A stretch of DNA of 64,000 nt from positions 620,001 to 684,000 of the forward strand of contig NZ_CANMFD010000003.1 in NCBI RefSeq assembly GCF_947496995.1, written 5' to 3'. A program made the translations under genes and the position numbers. The DNA comes from an uncultured Roseibium sp. (GTDB taxonomy: Bacteria > Pseudomonadota > Alphaproteobacteria > Rhizobiales > Stappiaceae). This document shows, piece by piece, positions 1 through 7,618 of the stretch. The notes under the pieces were generated by a model. It saw nothing but the letters and a program-made list of their open reading frames with translations, did not search any database and had not been told where the DNA came from. Position 1 is the first letter of the stretch, and every line of letters starts with the position of its first letter.

Positions 1-48
1 ATGGCCGCGCGCTATCAGAATGGCAGCCTGGACCCCAAGATCGGTTAG
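1..48 (+). CDS. 3' end of an upstream gene (partial, unidentified)
   Basis: An open frame enters from the left edge and stops at TAG 46-48, giving a 15-residue C-terminus ending LDPKIG. Too little is left to name a family. Because a small-molecule metabolism gene follows 130 bp downstream on the same strand, it is probably the tail of a real gene, but a chance reading frame cannot be excluded. Confidence 0.35.
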   Translation: MAARYQNGSLDPKIG

Positions 49-178
49 AAAACGGACCAATCGGCCCGGCAGATATTTTTACTTTCCTGGGAGAGGGGCC
101 TTGCGTCCCTCTTTCGCCGTCTTTAGGGACAAGAACCCGACAGTTGCCTTTGAACCAGCTTGACCAGGACCGCCCCCA

Positions 179-820
179 GTGAACCGTCCCCGCCTCTTTC
201 TCATTACGCCACCGGAGTTCGACACCGGCGAAATGGCCGCAAAGCTCGAACAGGCCTTTGCCGGCGGCGACATCGCCTGCGTGATGATCTACATGCCGGG
301 CGCCGGCACGAAGGAGATCCAGACCGCGGCGGAGGTGCTCGTCCCGGTCATCCAGCAGGGGGGCGCAGCGGCAATCATCTACCGCGACACCCAGGCTGCC
401 GGCAGAAGCGGCGCCGACGGGGTTCATGTCGACACGTCGCTGGAAGACGTGAAGCTGGCCGTCGAAAGCTTCCACCCCGATCGGATCGTCGGCACCGGCG
501 GAACAAAACTGCGGCACGAGGCCATGGAATTGGCGGAAACCGGAGTAGACTATATTTTCTTCGGCAAGCTCGACCTTCCCGAGAAAGAGAACGCCCACGC
601 AAAGACGCTTTCCAGCGCGGCCTGGTGGGCCGAGCTCTTCTCGACGCCTTGCGTAGCGCTGGCCGGAAACACGATCGAGACCCTCGCGGAAGTGGCTGCG
701 ACCACAGCCGACTTTGTCGCACTCAAGGACGCCCTCTGGAATTCGGGAGGCGACATTACATCGCTCGTTACCGAAGCCAACGGGATCCTGGACGCCCATC
801 CATTTCCCAAGGACGACTGA
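179..820 (+). CDS. Thiamine-phosphate synthase family (ThiE-like) TIM-barrel protein
   Basis: 213 residues from a GTG start, with a weak AGGACC upstream. The N-terminal strand LFLITPP and the segment GRSGADGVHVD (about residues 75-85) match the ThiE/TenI fold, where ADGVH carries pyrimidine and phosphate-binding residues. Length is normal for ThiE. The usual NDR motif before the ADGVH segment is replaced by YRDTQAAG, and the glycine-rich phosphate-loop region is poorly conserved (DYIFFGKLD in place of a YVGxGP-like motif). It may be a divergent enzyme or a TenI-type relative rather than the housekeeping ThiE. No other thi gene is in the window. The stop lies 11 bp before the TTG start of the Sel1 gene, so the two are probably co-transcribed. 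Confidence 0.65.
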   Translation: MNRPRLFLITPPEFDTGEMAAKLEQAFAGGDIACVMIYMPGAGTKEIQTAAEVLVPVIQQGGAAAIIYRDTQAAGRSGADGVHVDTSLEDVKLAVESFHPDRIVGTGGTKLRHEAMELAETGVDYIFFGKLDLPEKENAHAKTLSSAAWWAELFSTPCVALAGNTIETLAEVAATTADFVALKDALWNSGGDITSLVTEANGILDAHPFPKDD

Positions 821-831
821 GGAGCCAGCCT

Positions 832-2031
832 TTGGACGGATTTGAGCAGACCTTTCCGGTATCCTCAGTTGCAGGGGAAGACCATGCTGGAGACAAGCGC
901 CGCAAGGAGCCTTCCGGTTTGCTGAACCGGGCCGCGCTTTTCCTTGCCGCCAGTTTGCTCGTTTCAGGCCTGTTCGTCATCGGTCTGCTCAGCACTGCGC
1001 CTGCGCTCGCGCAGGACAGCGGGGAAAGCGGCGCCGCCGCTGAAGTCGATCCCGCTGCATCCGGCGAACCACGGCCTGTGCTGATCGACGTCACCACGTC
1101 GGAAAAGACCCTTCTGAGCATTGTCGATGCAGGGCCGCCGCATTTGCAGGAAGGCGAGGCTGCCACCGCTGAAACCGCCTATTCGGCTTTCCAGCGCGGC
1201 TGGTTTCTGACCGCCCTCGGCCTTGCCACCCCGCTTGCCGAACTCGGCGACAAGGCGGCCCAGGCGCTGCTCGGCGTCCTGCATGAAGCAGGCCTTGGCA
1301 TTCAGCAGGACAAGGGCAAGGCCGCCGACTGGTACGCCCTCGCCGCCGCACAGGGCGATGCCGGCTCGGCCATGCAGCTGGCCCAGCTCTATCTGCTCGG
1401 CACCGGCGTTGAAACCGACAAGACAAAAGCCGCCGACTATTTCGAGCAGGCCGCCGAAGCGGGCAACCCCTCCGCTCTCTACAATCTCGCGCTGCTTTAC
1501 CAGGAAGGCGAAGGCCGGCCGTTCAACGAACAGAAAGCGCGCGAGCTTCTGGAAGAAGCGGCCCAGCTCAACGATCCGGAAGCCCAGTATGCGCTCGGCC
1601 TGTCCTACCTGGAAGCCCAGAGCGGCCTGAACGATCCGGGTCAGGGCGCCTTCTGGCTCGGCAGGGCGGCAAGGCGCGGCCACACCTCCGCGCAGGTCTA
1701 TTACGGCATCCTGCGGTTCCAGGGAAAAGGCGTCGACCCCAACGAGGAGGAAGCCGCCGACTGGTTCGAACGGGCCGCCACATCCGGCAATCCGGTCGCC
1801 ATGAACCGTCTTGCAAGAATTTATGCCAATGGCCGCGGCCGGGAGCAGGATTTTGCCGCGGCAGCCGGCTGGCACCTGATCGCCCGCACCCTCGGTGTCT
1901 CCGATCTGTCGCTGGACCGCATTGTCGAGAGCCTCGATGAAGAGACGTTGGCGGAGGCGCGCAAACTCGCCGAGCAGTATTCGGCGACCCTGATGGCGCC
2001 AAGCGAAGATCCTGCGCGCGAATCTCCGTAA
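832..2031 (+). CDS. Sel1-repeat (TPR-like) secreted or membrane-anchored protein
   Basis: 399 residues from a TTG start at 832, chosen because GAGGAG lies just upstream (about 819-824). The longer frame upstream overlaps the ThiE-like gene and has no recognisable protein signature. A hydrophobic segment followed by APALAQ at about residues 27-58 is a signal peptide or signal anchor, so the protein is probably periplasmic. From about residue 120 to 370 it carries roughly six Sel1-like repeats with the alternating pattern A..LG.....G.G......A..WY..AA. Sel1 proteins are protein-interaction scaffolds, and no enzymatic role is implied. Gene order ThiE-like, Sel1, efp runs on one strand. Confidence 0.75.
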   Translation: MDGFEQTFPVSSVAGEDHAGDKRRKEPSGLLNRAALFLAASLLVSGLFVIGLLSTAPALAQDSGESGAAAEVDPAASGEPRPVLIDVTTSEKTLLSIVDAGPPHLQEGEAATAETAYSAFQRGWFLTALGLATPLAELGDKAAQALLGVLHEAGLGIQQDKGKAADWYALAAAQGDAGSAMQLAQLYLLGTGVETDKTKAADYFEQAAEAGNPSALYNLALLYQEGEGRPFNEQKARELLEEAAQLNDPEAQYALGLSYLEAQSGLNDPGQGAFWLGRAARRGHTSAQVYYGILRFQGKGVDPNEEEAADWFERAATSGNPVAMNRLARIYANGRGREQDFAAAAGWHLIARTLGVSDLSLDRIVESLDEETLAEARKLAEQYSATLMAPSEDPARESP

Positions 2032-2189
2032 TCTTGCCGCTCGCCGCCGCTTTCAAGACGCGATTTGCCTTTTTTCCTTGAATCCGGCCCGCTTTTGTGG
2101 TGGACAGGCGCGAGCAAAATTCAAGCGCGTCAGCCATAACTTGCCGTTGCCCGCTCCAGATCCATACAAATCAAAAAGTCGGTCGTTCC

Positions 2190-2753
2190 ATGAAAATCAA
2201 CGGAAACGAAATCAAGCCCGGTAACGTGCTTCAGCATCAGGATACGCTTTGGGCCGTTGTAAAGGTCCAGCACGTCAAGCCGGGTAAAGGCGGCGCCTTT
2301 GCCCAGGTCGAAATGAAGAACCTGATCGATGGCCGCAAGCTCAACGAGCGTTTCCGCTCCGAAGACAAGGTCGAGCGCGTCCGCCTGGAGCAGAAGGACT
2401 TCCAGTACCTTTACACCCAGGAAGACATGCTCATCTTCATGGACACCGAGACCTACGAACAGCTGGAACTTCAGAGCGAATTCGTCGGCGACCGCGCCGC
2501 CTTCCTCCAGGACGGCATGATGGTCACGGTCGAACTGCACGAAGAACGCCCGATCGGCATCACCCTGCCGCAGTTCGTCACCCTGGAAATCCGGGAAGCC
2601 GACGCCGTCGTCAAGGGACAGACGCAGTCTTCCTCCTACAAGCCCGCGCTGATGGAAAACGGCGTGCGCGTGATGGTGCCGCCGTTCATCACGGCCGGCG
2701 AGAAGATCATCGTCGACACCGGCTCTCTGGAGTACGTCCGCCGCGCGGACTGA
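2190..2753 (+). CDS. efp: Translation elongation factor P
   Basis: 187 residues, the usual EF-P length, with KOW-like N-terminal and two OB domains. EF-P binds between the ribosomal P and E sites and relieves stalling at polyproline. The conserved loop KPGKGGAF places the modifiable lysine at residue 33; in many proteobacteria this is beta-lysylated by EpmA/EpmB, neither of which is in this window. The C-terminal signature [17 protein letters not shown] is intact. ATG 2190 is chosen because the next residues ([11 protein letters not shown]) match the family N-terminus; longer frames add unrelated residues. It is followed 130 bp later by a co-directional inositol monophosphatase gene. Confidence 0.96.
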   Translation: MKINGNEIKPGNVLQHQDTLWAVVKVQHVKPGKGGAFAQVEMKNLIDGRKLNERFRSEDKVERVRLEQKDFQYLYTQEDMLIFMDTETYEQLELQSEFVGDRAAFLQDGMMVTVELHEERPIGITLPQFVTLEIREADAVVKGQTQSSSYKPALMENGVRVMVPPFITAGEKIIVDTGSLEYVRRAD

Positions 2754-2883
2754 TCCGCCCGGACAGCCCCCCGGACAGGCCTTTGCAATGCCGGTGCGGC
2801 GCGCGCCCGGCCCAAGGCAGACACGCATTCAAACAGGTTTGCCCGGATCCGCCCGGGCAACACCCAACAACAAGTGAAAATCC

Positions 2884-3690
2884 ATGGCCCGCACAGCTCT
2901 CCTCAACGTGATGGTTCAAACCGCCTTCAAGGCCGGCCGTTCCCTGATCCGCGACTTCGGCGAAGTTGAAAACCTCCAGGTCTCCCGCAAGGGACCGGGC
3001 GATTTCGTCTCGGCCGCAGACCGCCGCGCCGAGGAAATCATGCGCAGCGAGCTGACGCGCGCCCGCCCGACCTATGGTCTGGTCATGGAAGAAGGCGGCG
3101 AGATCGAAGGAACCGACGGTCAGCACCGCTGGCACATCGACCCTCTGGACGGCACCACCAACTTCCTGCACGGCATTCCGATCTTCGCGATCTCCATCGC
3201 TCTGGAACGGGCCGGCGAAATCGTCGCCGCCGTTGTCTTCAACCCGGTAATGGACGAGCTTTACACCGCCGAACGCGGCCGGGGCGCCTTCCTGAACGAT
3301 CGCCGCCTGCGTGTCGCCGGCCGGACAGACCTGCCGGACATGGTCTTCGGCACCGGCCTGCCCTTCATCGGCATGGGCGATCACGGCCGTTCCTTGCGCG
3401 AACTGCGCTACGTCATGCCGGAAGTCGCCGGTGTCCGCCGCATGGGCGCCGCCGCGCTCGACCTTGCCTGGACAGCCTCCGGACGCCTGGACGGCTTCTG
3501 GGAGCGCAACCTGAACTCCTGGGACATTGCAGCCGGGATCCTTCTGGTGCGCGAAGCCGGCGGCTTCGTCAGCGACTTCGACGGCAAGAACAAGATGCTG
3601 GAAAGCGGCGATGTCATCGTCGGCAACGAAGACGCTCACAAGCACCTTCTGCGCCTGCTGAAAAAGGCCGAGGCTCCCGCGCAGGAGTAA
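2884..3690 (+). CDS. suhB: Inositol monophosphatase family protein (SuhB-like)
   Basis: 268 residues. It has the metal-dependent phosphatase signatures of the IMPase family in order: the EEGG glutamate pair near residue 62, WHIDPLDGTTNFLHGIP at about 83-99 (metal-binding D.LDGT), and WDIAAGILLVREAGG near 214. These support hydrolysis of myo-inositol 1-phosphate or a similar sugar phosphate with Mg2+. SuhB homologues also bind RNA polymerase and Nus factors in enterobacteria; whether that applies here is unknown. A second IMPase-fold gene at 62789 looks like the histidinol-phosphatase branch, so this one is the better SuhB candidate. Confidence 0.9.
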   Translation: MARTALLNVMVQTAFKAGRSLIRDFGEVENLQVSRKGPGDFVSAADRRAEEIMRSELTRARPTYGLVMEEGGEIEGTDGQHRWHIDPLDGTTNFLHGIPIFAISIALERAGEIVAAVVFNPVMDELYTAERGRGAFLNDRRLRVAGRTDLPDMVFGTGLPFIGMGDHGRSLRELRYVMPEVAGVRRMGAAALDLAWTASGRLDGFWERNLNSWDIAAGILLVREAGGFVSDFDGKNKMLESGDVIVGNEDAHKHLLRLLKKAEAPAQE

Positions 3691-3703
3691 GACCGGCTGA
3701 GAA

Positions 3704-3725
3704 GGCCCGACACGGACGCCGGGCC
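3704..3725 (+). terminator. Hairpin after the suhB-like gene
   Basis: GGCCCG (3704-3709) pairs with CGGGCC (3720-3725), 14 bp after the stop codon. No T-run follows, so it may only stabilise the mRNA 3' end. Confidence 0.35.
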
Positions 3726-3765
3726 TGGACATCACGGCTTTTCAAAGTTCAAGACCATGGTCTCC

Positions 3766-3921
3766 CTCATCCTGAGGAAGCGAATTCGGCACAGGCGTTC
3801 CCGCTGCGCCGGGTTGCTGCGTATGAAATGGCTGCCCCCCCTTCCTGTCACCCCGTAATCGCCAAATGCAATCGCCATGTTCGCATGCTGAGGAAGCGCG
3901 CAGCGCTGTCTCGAAGGATCG
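3766..3921. repeat. Two partial copies of a REP-like intergenic repeat
   Basis: CATCCTGAGGAAGCG (about 3768-3782) and CATGCTGAGGAAGCG (about 3884-3898) are near-identical. The second continues as GCAGCGCTGTCTCGAAGGAT, giving an inner AGCGC/GCGCT hairpin and outer CCT/AGG pairing. From general familiarity, sequences of the form CATCCTGAGG...GCGC...TCTCGAAGGATG are frequent intergenic repeats in Hyphomicrobiales genomes. Their copy number here cannot be judged from one window. Confidence 0.5.
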
Positions 3922-4367
3922 TTTGCGCAGGCACGGGATTGCCCCCCGGGATTGCCGTTGTCTTTCGAGAGGCTGCTGGTACGGCCCGAAGAGATAATTG
4001 CGCCAGCCTCGACCACAAGCCGTCATAAAGCGCCTTCTCAAGGGATGAACGGTTCGCCCGACGAAGTCTGTCATTTGCTTGAAAAGAGACATTTCCGGGA
4101 AGCAGGCGTTCGTTGCGCTTTGATCGAATGCCCCGGAAGGGTGGCGGAAAGCAGTCTTTCGCTGCATCGAAAACGAATGACCGAAATGGGGCCGGGAACA
4201 GACTGGCAGCTTGTGGGAGCGAAGCGGGGAAGCAGACATTCAACTTTCGATACTGCGGTTCCGCTGCCGGCCCTGAGCCGACCTTCGCGTCATCTGCAGT
4301 GAACGCCTGCAATGAGTCCATATTTACCAAAATGGTGCGACCAACGCAGACGTGGTATTCGACTGTG

Positions 4368-4883
4368 ATGAATACCCTCGAGCTTCAACTTGACGATGTG
4401 ACGCAGTTTTTCTGTGACGTGGGTCAACACGGTTGGAGCGATCTGATCGTCGCCCATAAGGGAGACTTGCTGATCTTTAGGGTGAGCCAAGTTATCACAG
4501 ACTTCCCCTCAGAAGTCCTTAAGATTGCGCGGGCCATTATTGAAAACTCCCCTATCCGAGCAGCACTATGTGACGAGCCGGGCGGAGCAGTGATCGCAGT
4601 AGAACCTGATAAAAAACAACCGCATACATCGATATTGTCGATATATGAAATCAATGGAGAAATTGCTGGTTTTGACGAAACTGAAGAAGGCAATCTTGTG
4701 CTGTCCCTTCGGATAAGAAGACAAAGGCTTGCTGGGATGCTCTTGGCCGAACTCTGGAAAACGCATGTGTGTCTAAAGCACACTTCGTATCAAAATGGCA
4801 GAAGCGGATTTCCCCATAAAGAACTGAAAGAACTCAACAATATCTGGAATGAAAGTGACTTGGGCCCGTCATTTGTCAAATAG
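4368..4883 (+). CDS. Hypothetical protein, AT-rich orphan
   Basis: 171 residues from ATG 4368. An in-frame ATG at 4332 and frames further upstream are possible, but the residues before 4368 look non-coding. No signal peptide, membrane segment or known motif was recognised. The protein is mixed alpha/beta in appearance, acidic in the middle, with a C-terminal helix KELKELNNIWNESDL. Its codons are clearly more AT-rich than those of neighbouring core genes, suggesting recent acquisition. Single small orphan genes of this kind are sometimes immunity or toxin-associated proteins, but nothing here proves that, and no partner toxin was found. Confidence 0.5.
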   Translation: MNTLELQLDDVTQFFCDVGQHGWSDLIVAHKGDLLIFRVSQVITDFPSEVLKIARAIIENSPIRAALCDEPGGAVIAVEPDKKQPHTSILSIYEINGEIAGFDETEEGNLVLSLRIRRQRLAGMLLAELWKTHVCLKHTSYQNGRSGFPHKELKELNNIWNESDLGPSFVK

Positions 4884-4919
4884 GCAACGGCAACTTCTTC
4901 CCGCAGAGCTGACCTCCTT

Positions 4920-5174
4920 TCAGGATGCAGCCAACAACCATTCTCCCCCCCACCCCGGCCCCCCCGGCGGCCGCTCGCGGCGCCAATGATAAAACACCTT
5001 GGCCAGCGCCGCCGAGACGATGTGGGCTTCCACGGTCTCGGAGCGGTTGGACAGCATGATCGGGACGCGGGAGCCGAGCGCGATCCTCGCTGACGACGCG
5101 CCGGCGAGGTAGATGAGTTGCTTGGCCATCATGTTGCCGCTTTCGAGATTGGGGGCGACCAGAATGTCTGGCAT
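4920..5174 (-). pseudogene. 3' fragment of a phosphate acetyltransferase (pta) gene
   Basis: The minus-strand frame MPDILVAPNLESGN followed by AKQLIYLAGASSARIALGSR and VPIMLSNRSETVEAH matches the extreme C-terminus of phosphate acetyl/butyryltransferases (P..D.L..P.LE.GN...K.L.......A..LG..VPI.L..R.). Only about the last 70 of more than 300 residues remain. After VSAALAKVFYHWRRER the frame runs into the GC-rich PPGGPGWGG stretch at 4941-4985, which looks unrelated. With no catalytic N-terminal part and no plausible start it is best read as a relic left by a deletion or recombination. The adjacent sequence upstream (5175-5260) does not continue the protein. Confidence 0.7.
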
Positions 5175-5330
5175 GGCCCGCCAGCCGTGTTGACGACGGA
5201 CTTACGGCGTTCCCCACAAACCATTACCCAGCAAACCCTGCCCACTCGGCCCGCCGCGATAAACTGGATTTTGACAGCAAGACTACCCCTGATATTGATG
5301 TACTTGGTTCGGTCGGCATGAAGGTTTCTG

Positions 5331-5438
5331 ATGAAGCAGATTATGCTGGCTTTGTGGCTCTTGATATTGGCAGGCGGCCAAGGTTCATTCTGACCAAACC
5401 AACACCGCAACAACAACAACAATTCACAAGGCCTAGCT
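5331..5438 (+). other. Signal-peptide-like leader in frame with the Sel1 gene but closed by TGA
   Basis: ATG 5331 opens MKQIMLALWLLILAGGQGSF and then meets TGA 5391-5393. The frame is the same as that of the Sel1 gene starting at ATG 5439, and no further stop intervenes. A positively charged start, hydrophobic core and small residues make a good Sec signal, which the downstream Sel1 protein otherwise lacks. This suggests a nonsense mutation. An alternative frame across 5258-5455 is also open and overlaps it, so the interpretation is not certain. Confidence 0.45.
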
Positions 5439-6284
5439 ATGACAGGACTATTTGAGGATGGCTGGGCCGCTTATGAAAGAGGCGACTACCCGGTGGCGCT
5501 GAAACATTTTCGGCTGGCTGCGGAGCAGGGGGATGTGAGAGCGCAATACAACCTGGGCATTGCCTATGACAATGGTGAAGGGGTGCCGCAGGATCATGTC
5601 GAGGCCGCAAAATGGTATCGAAAGGCGGCCGAACAGGGACATGTCAGAGCGCAATACAATCTGGGCATTGCCTATGACAACGGTGAAGGGGTGCCGCAGG
5701 ATCATGTCGAGGCCGCAAAATGGTATCGAAAGGCAGCTGAGCACAATGATGCCCGAGCGCAATACAACCTGGGCATGGCCTATGACAATGGAGAAGGGGT
5801 GCCGCAGGATCATGTCGAGGCCGCAAAATGGTTTCGCAGTGCAGCTGAGCAAAATGACGCCAGAGCGCAATACAATCTGGCGATTGCCTATGACAACGGG
5901 TTAGGGGTGCCGCAGGATTCGGTTGAGGCGGCAAAATGGTATCACCGGGCAGCTGAGCAGGGCATTGCCCTCGCGCAATACAATCTGGGCATGGCCTATG
6001 ACAGCGGTGACGGAGTGCCACAGGATTCCGCCGAAGCCGCAAAATGGTATCTCAGCGCAGCCGAACAGGGACTTGCCAGCGCGCAGACCAACCTTGGCAC
6101 TGCCTATGCCACTGGTGAAGGCGTGGATCAGAGCTACTTGCTTGCCCACATGTGGTTCAGTTTGGCCGTGGCGCAAGGCAATGACAACAGCCGTGAAAAC
6201 CTCAAGATTGTTGCCAGCAACATGACGGCTGAAGAGATTGCCACAGCGCAAAAGATGGCGAGCGAGTGGAAGCCCAACCAATAG
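5439..6284 (+). CDS. Sel1-repeat protein with six near-identical repeats (possibly lacking its signal peptide)
   Basis: 281 residues from ATG 5439. After a 30-residue cap (GWAAYERGDYPVALKHF) come six tandem 36-residue Sel1 repeats (AQYNLG.AYDNGEGVPQD..EAAKWY..AAEQ). The last one is degenerate (QSYLLAHMWFSLAVAQ), and a C-terminal helix ends the protein. Family members of this type are usually exported, often as envelope interaction scaffolds. Here the exporting signal lies upstream in the same frame behind a TGA at 5391-5393, so the gene may be a pseudogene, or the short form may be cytoplasmic. Base composition is lower in GC than the surrounding core genes. The neighbouring orphan and pta fragment mark this as an accessory islet. 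Confidence 0.7.
   Translation: MTGLFEDGWAAYERGDYPVALKHFRLAAEQGDVRAQYNLGIAYDNGEGVPQDHVEAAKWYRKAAEQGHVRAQYNLGIAYDNGEGVPQDHVEAAKWYRKAAEHNDARAQYNLGMAYDNGEGVPQDHVEAAKWFRSAAEQNDARAQYNLAIAYDNGLGVPQDSVEAAKWYHRAAEQGIALAQYNLGMAYDSGDGVPQDSAEAAKWYLSAAEQGLASAQTNLGTAYATGEGVDQSYLLAHMWFSLAVAQGNDNSRENLKIVASNMTAEEIATAQKMASEWKPNQ
5529..6176 (+). repeat. Six 108-bp tandem coding repeats
   Basis: Units begin at about 5529, 5637, 5745, 5853, 5961 and 6069, each encoding one 36-residue Sel1 unit. The first three share long identical runs around GTGCCGCAGGATCATGTCGA, while the last two diverge. Such nucleotide identity points to recent duplication or gene conversion and makes copy number likely to vary between strains. 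Confidence 0.85.
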
Positions 6285-6624
6285 GCCTTCAGTCCCTCAA
6301 TCGCCATTTCCGCTCATCCGAGCCCTGAATACAGGTGCGGACCAATCCAGCCGCCCCCGCCTACCCCGGCAAGCCCGGCGGCCGTTCCCTCCGCCAGCAA
6401 CGGGCCCGAATCCAAGGTGCGTTCAGTCAGGGCAAATGCCCGCTTTCGCCACCTGAAATGCGCAAGCCGCGCTATTTCCAAGCATTCTGCCCGCCCCGCA
6501 ATCTCCGCCTTCACACGCCCTTTCCCACCCTTATTCCCGCTTTCCTTCCGATAAGAGGTTTCCAACCTGTTAAAAATCACGCTATCAATCTGTTAGCTCC
6601 TCAACAGGTGACAGATAGCGCAAT
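6285..6624. other. Intergenic region before the motor pair
   Basis: 340 bp without a supported gene. A GC-rich stretch at 6354-6380 closely matches one at 4948-4974 (see findings). The 3' end holds a long hairpin immediately before the MotA-like start. Confidence 0.5.
6580..6620 (+). promoter_or_regulatory. Hairpin abutting the MotA-like start codon
   Basis: CGCTATC (6580-6586) pairs with GATAGCG (6614-6620) and, inside it, CTGTT (6590-6594) with AACAG (6603-6607). The only Shine-Dalgarno-like stretch, AGGTG (6606-6610), sits in this structure, 14 bp before ATG 6625. The fold could limit ribosome access. Confidence 0.45.
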
Positions 6625-7614
6625 ATGGCCCGAGAATTCGACCCCTACAGCCTGTCCAGCCCGCGGGCGTATCTGACCTTCATGATCATCTTTCTGGTGA
6701 TCGTGGCCTTTATCGCCTTCATCCTGTTTCCGCAGATTTCAACCGCCTTCGTGAGCAACCCGGGCCTCAACGGCCTGATTGTTCTGGTCGGGCTCTTCGG
6801 CGTGATGCTGCTGTTCGGGCGGGTGATCCGGCTGTTTCCGGAAATCACCTGGGTCAACAGCTTCCGCATCGGCGATCCGGCGCTCGACACACGTTCGCCG
6901 GTCCTGCTGGCCCCGATGGCAGCCCTTCTGGGCAACAAGGGCGGTGACATGGCGCTGACCCCGACGACCGCCCGGTCGATCCTCGACAGCATCGGCATGC
7001 GCCTTGAGGAATCGCGCGAAATCTCGCGCTATCTTACCGGCCTTCTGGTTTTCCTCGGCCTGCTCGGCACCTTCTGGGGCCTGCTGCAGACCGTCAGTTC
7101 GGTCGGTGCGACCATCCAGTCGCTCGATGTCGGCTCCGGCGATGCGAACGTCATCTTCGAGGACCTGAAAGCCGGCCTCGAAGCCCCGCTGTCCGGCATG
7201 GGAACGGCGTTTTCCTCCTCGCTCTTCGGCCTCACCGGCTCTCTCGTTCTCGGCTTTCTCGACCTGCAGGCCGGGCAGGCGCAGAACCGCTTCTACAACG
7301 AGCTGGAAGACTGGCTTTCCACGGTCACCGATATCGATCCGGAAGACAGCCTCTTCAGCGCACCGGATTCACCGGGCGTGGAACACATCCAGGCGTCGAT
7401 CTCCGCACTGCAGAAAAGCGTCGAGGAAGGCGGTGGCAAGAACGCCAACCAGGCGATGGCCAATCTGGCGGAGGGCATCCAGGGCCTCGTCAAGCATGTG
7501 CGCTCCGAACAGCAGATGATGCGCGACTGGGCCGAGGCCCAGGGCGAGCAGCAAAAACGCATCGAAGGGTTGCTCTCTTCCATCTCCGCCGCCTTCGAGC
7601 GCGCGAAGGAGTAG
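6625..7614 (+). CDS. MotA/TolQ/ExbB-like proton-channel membrane protein
   Basis: 329 residues. Membrane segments are seen at about 13-35, 44-66, 137-162 and 185-215. The third carries LLVFLGLLGTFWGLLQTV and the fourth GMGTAFSSSLFGLTGSLVLG, the paired helices that line the ion path in MotA/TolQ/ExbB-type 5:2 motors. A C-terminal cytoplasmic helical region follows (about 235-329). The partner gene starts 4 bp after the stop and encodes a MotB-like protein, so together they should form a peptidoglycan-tethered, proton-driven rotary unit. No flagellar, tol or TonB genes adjoin it. Such orphan pairs occur widely in Hyphomicrobiales and their cargo is unknown. A hairpin overlaps its ribosome-binding region. 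Confidence 0.75.
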   Translation: MAREFDPYSLSSPRAYLTFMIIFLVIVAFIAFILFPQISTAFVSNPGLNGLIVLVGLFGVMLLFGRVIRLFPEITWVNSFRIGDPALDTRSPVLLAPMAALLGNKGGDMALTPTTARSILDSIGMRLEESREISRYLTGLLVFLGLLGTFWGLLQTVSSVGATIQSLDVGSGDANVIFEDLKAGLEAPLSGMGTAFSSSLFGLTGSLVLGFLDLQAGQAQNRFYNELEDWLSTVTDIDPEDSLFSAPDSPGVEHIQASISALQKSVEEGGGKNANQAMANLAEGIQGLVKHVRSEQQMMRDWAEAQGEQQKRIEGLLSSISAAFERAKE

Positions 7615-7618
7615 GCAG

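Larger units (their letters stand above)
3691..4367. other. 677-bp non-coding stretch with degenerate repeats
   Basis: Open frames exist here on both strands but none resembles a known protein, and they overlap each other in several frames. The stretch contains two pieces of a REP-like element (3766-3921, listed separately), a GC-poor 3' half, and no clear promoter. It looks like decayed intergenic DNA between the core genes on the left and the AT-richer islet on the right. Confidence 0.5.

Noticed and set aside
160..831. Upstream extension of the Sel1 frame across the ThiE-like gene
   Set aside because: The extension is Arg-rich, shadow-like sequence of the ThiE-like gene; a TTG with a good ribosome-binding site at 832 is preferred.
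964..1875. Long minus-strand frames opposite the Sel1 and many other GC-rich genes
   Set aside because: They are antisense shadows caused by high GC at third positions, without family motifs.
3742..4330. Minus-strand frames of about 100-165 codons in the gap after suhB
   Set aside because: Several overlapping frames of similar length, none with a known motif or ribosome-binding site.
5258..5455. Open frame reading DKLDFDSKTTPDIDV and onward, overlapping the Sel1 leader
   Set aside because: It has no start with a ribosome-binding site and no recognised family. It competes with the signal-peptide frame, so it is mentioned only as the alternative reading.
5529..6176. CRISPR-like array
   Set aside because: The 108-bp units are contiguous coding repeats in one frame with no unique spacers, and no cas genes are present.
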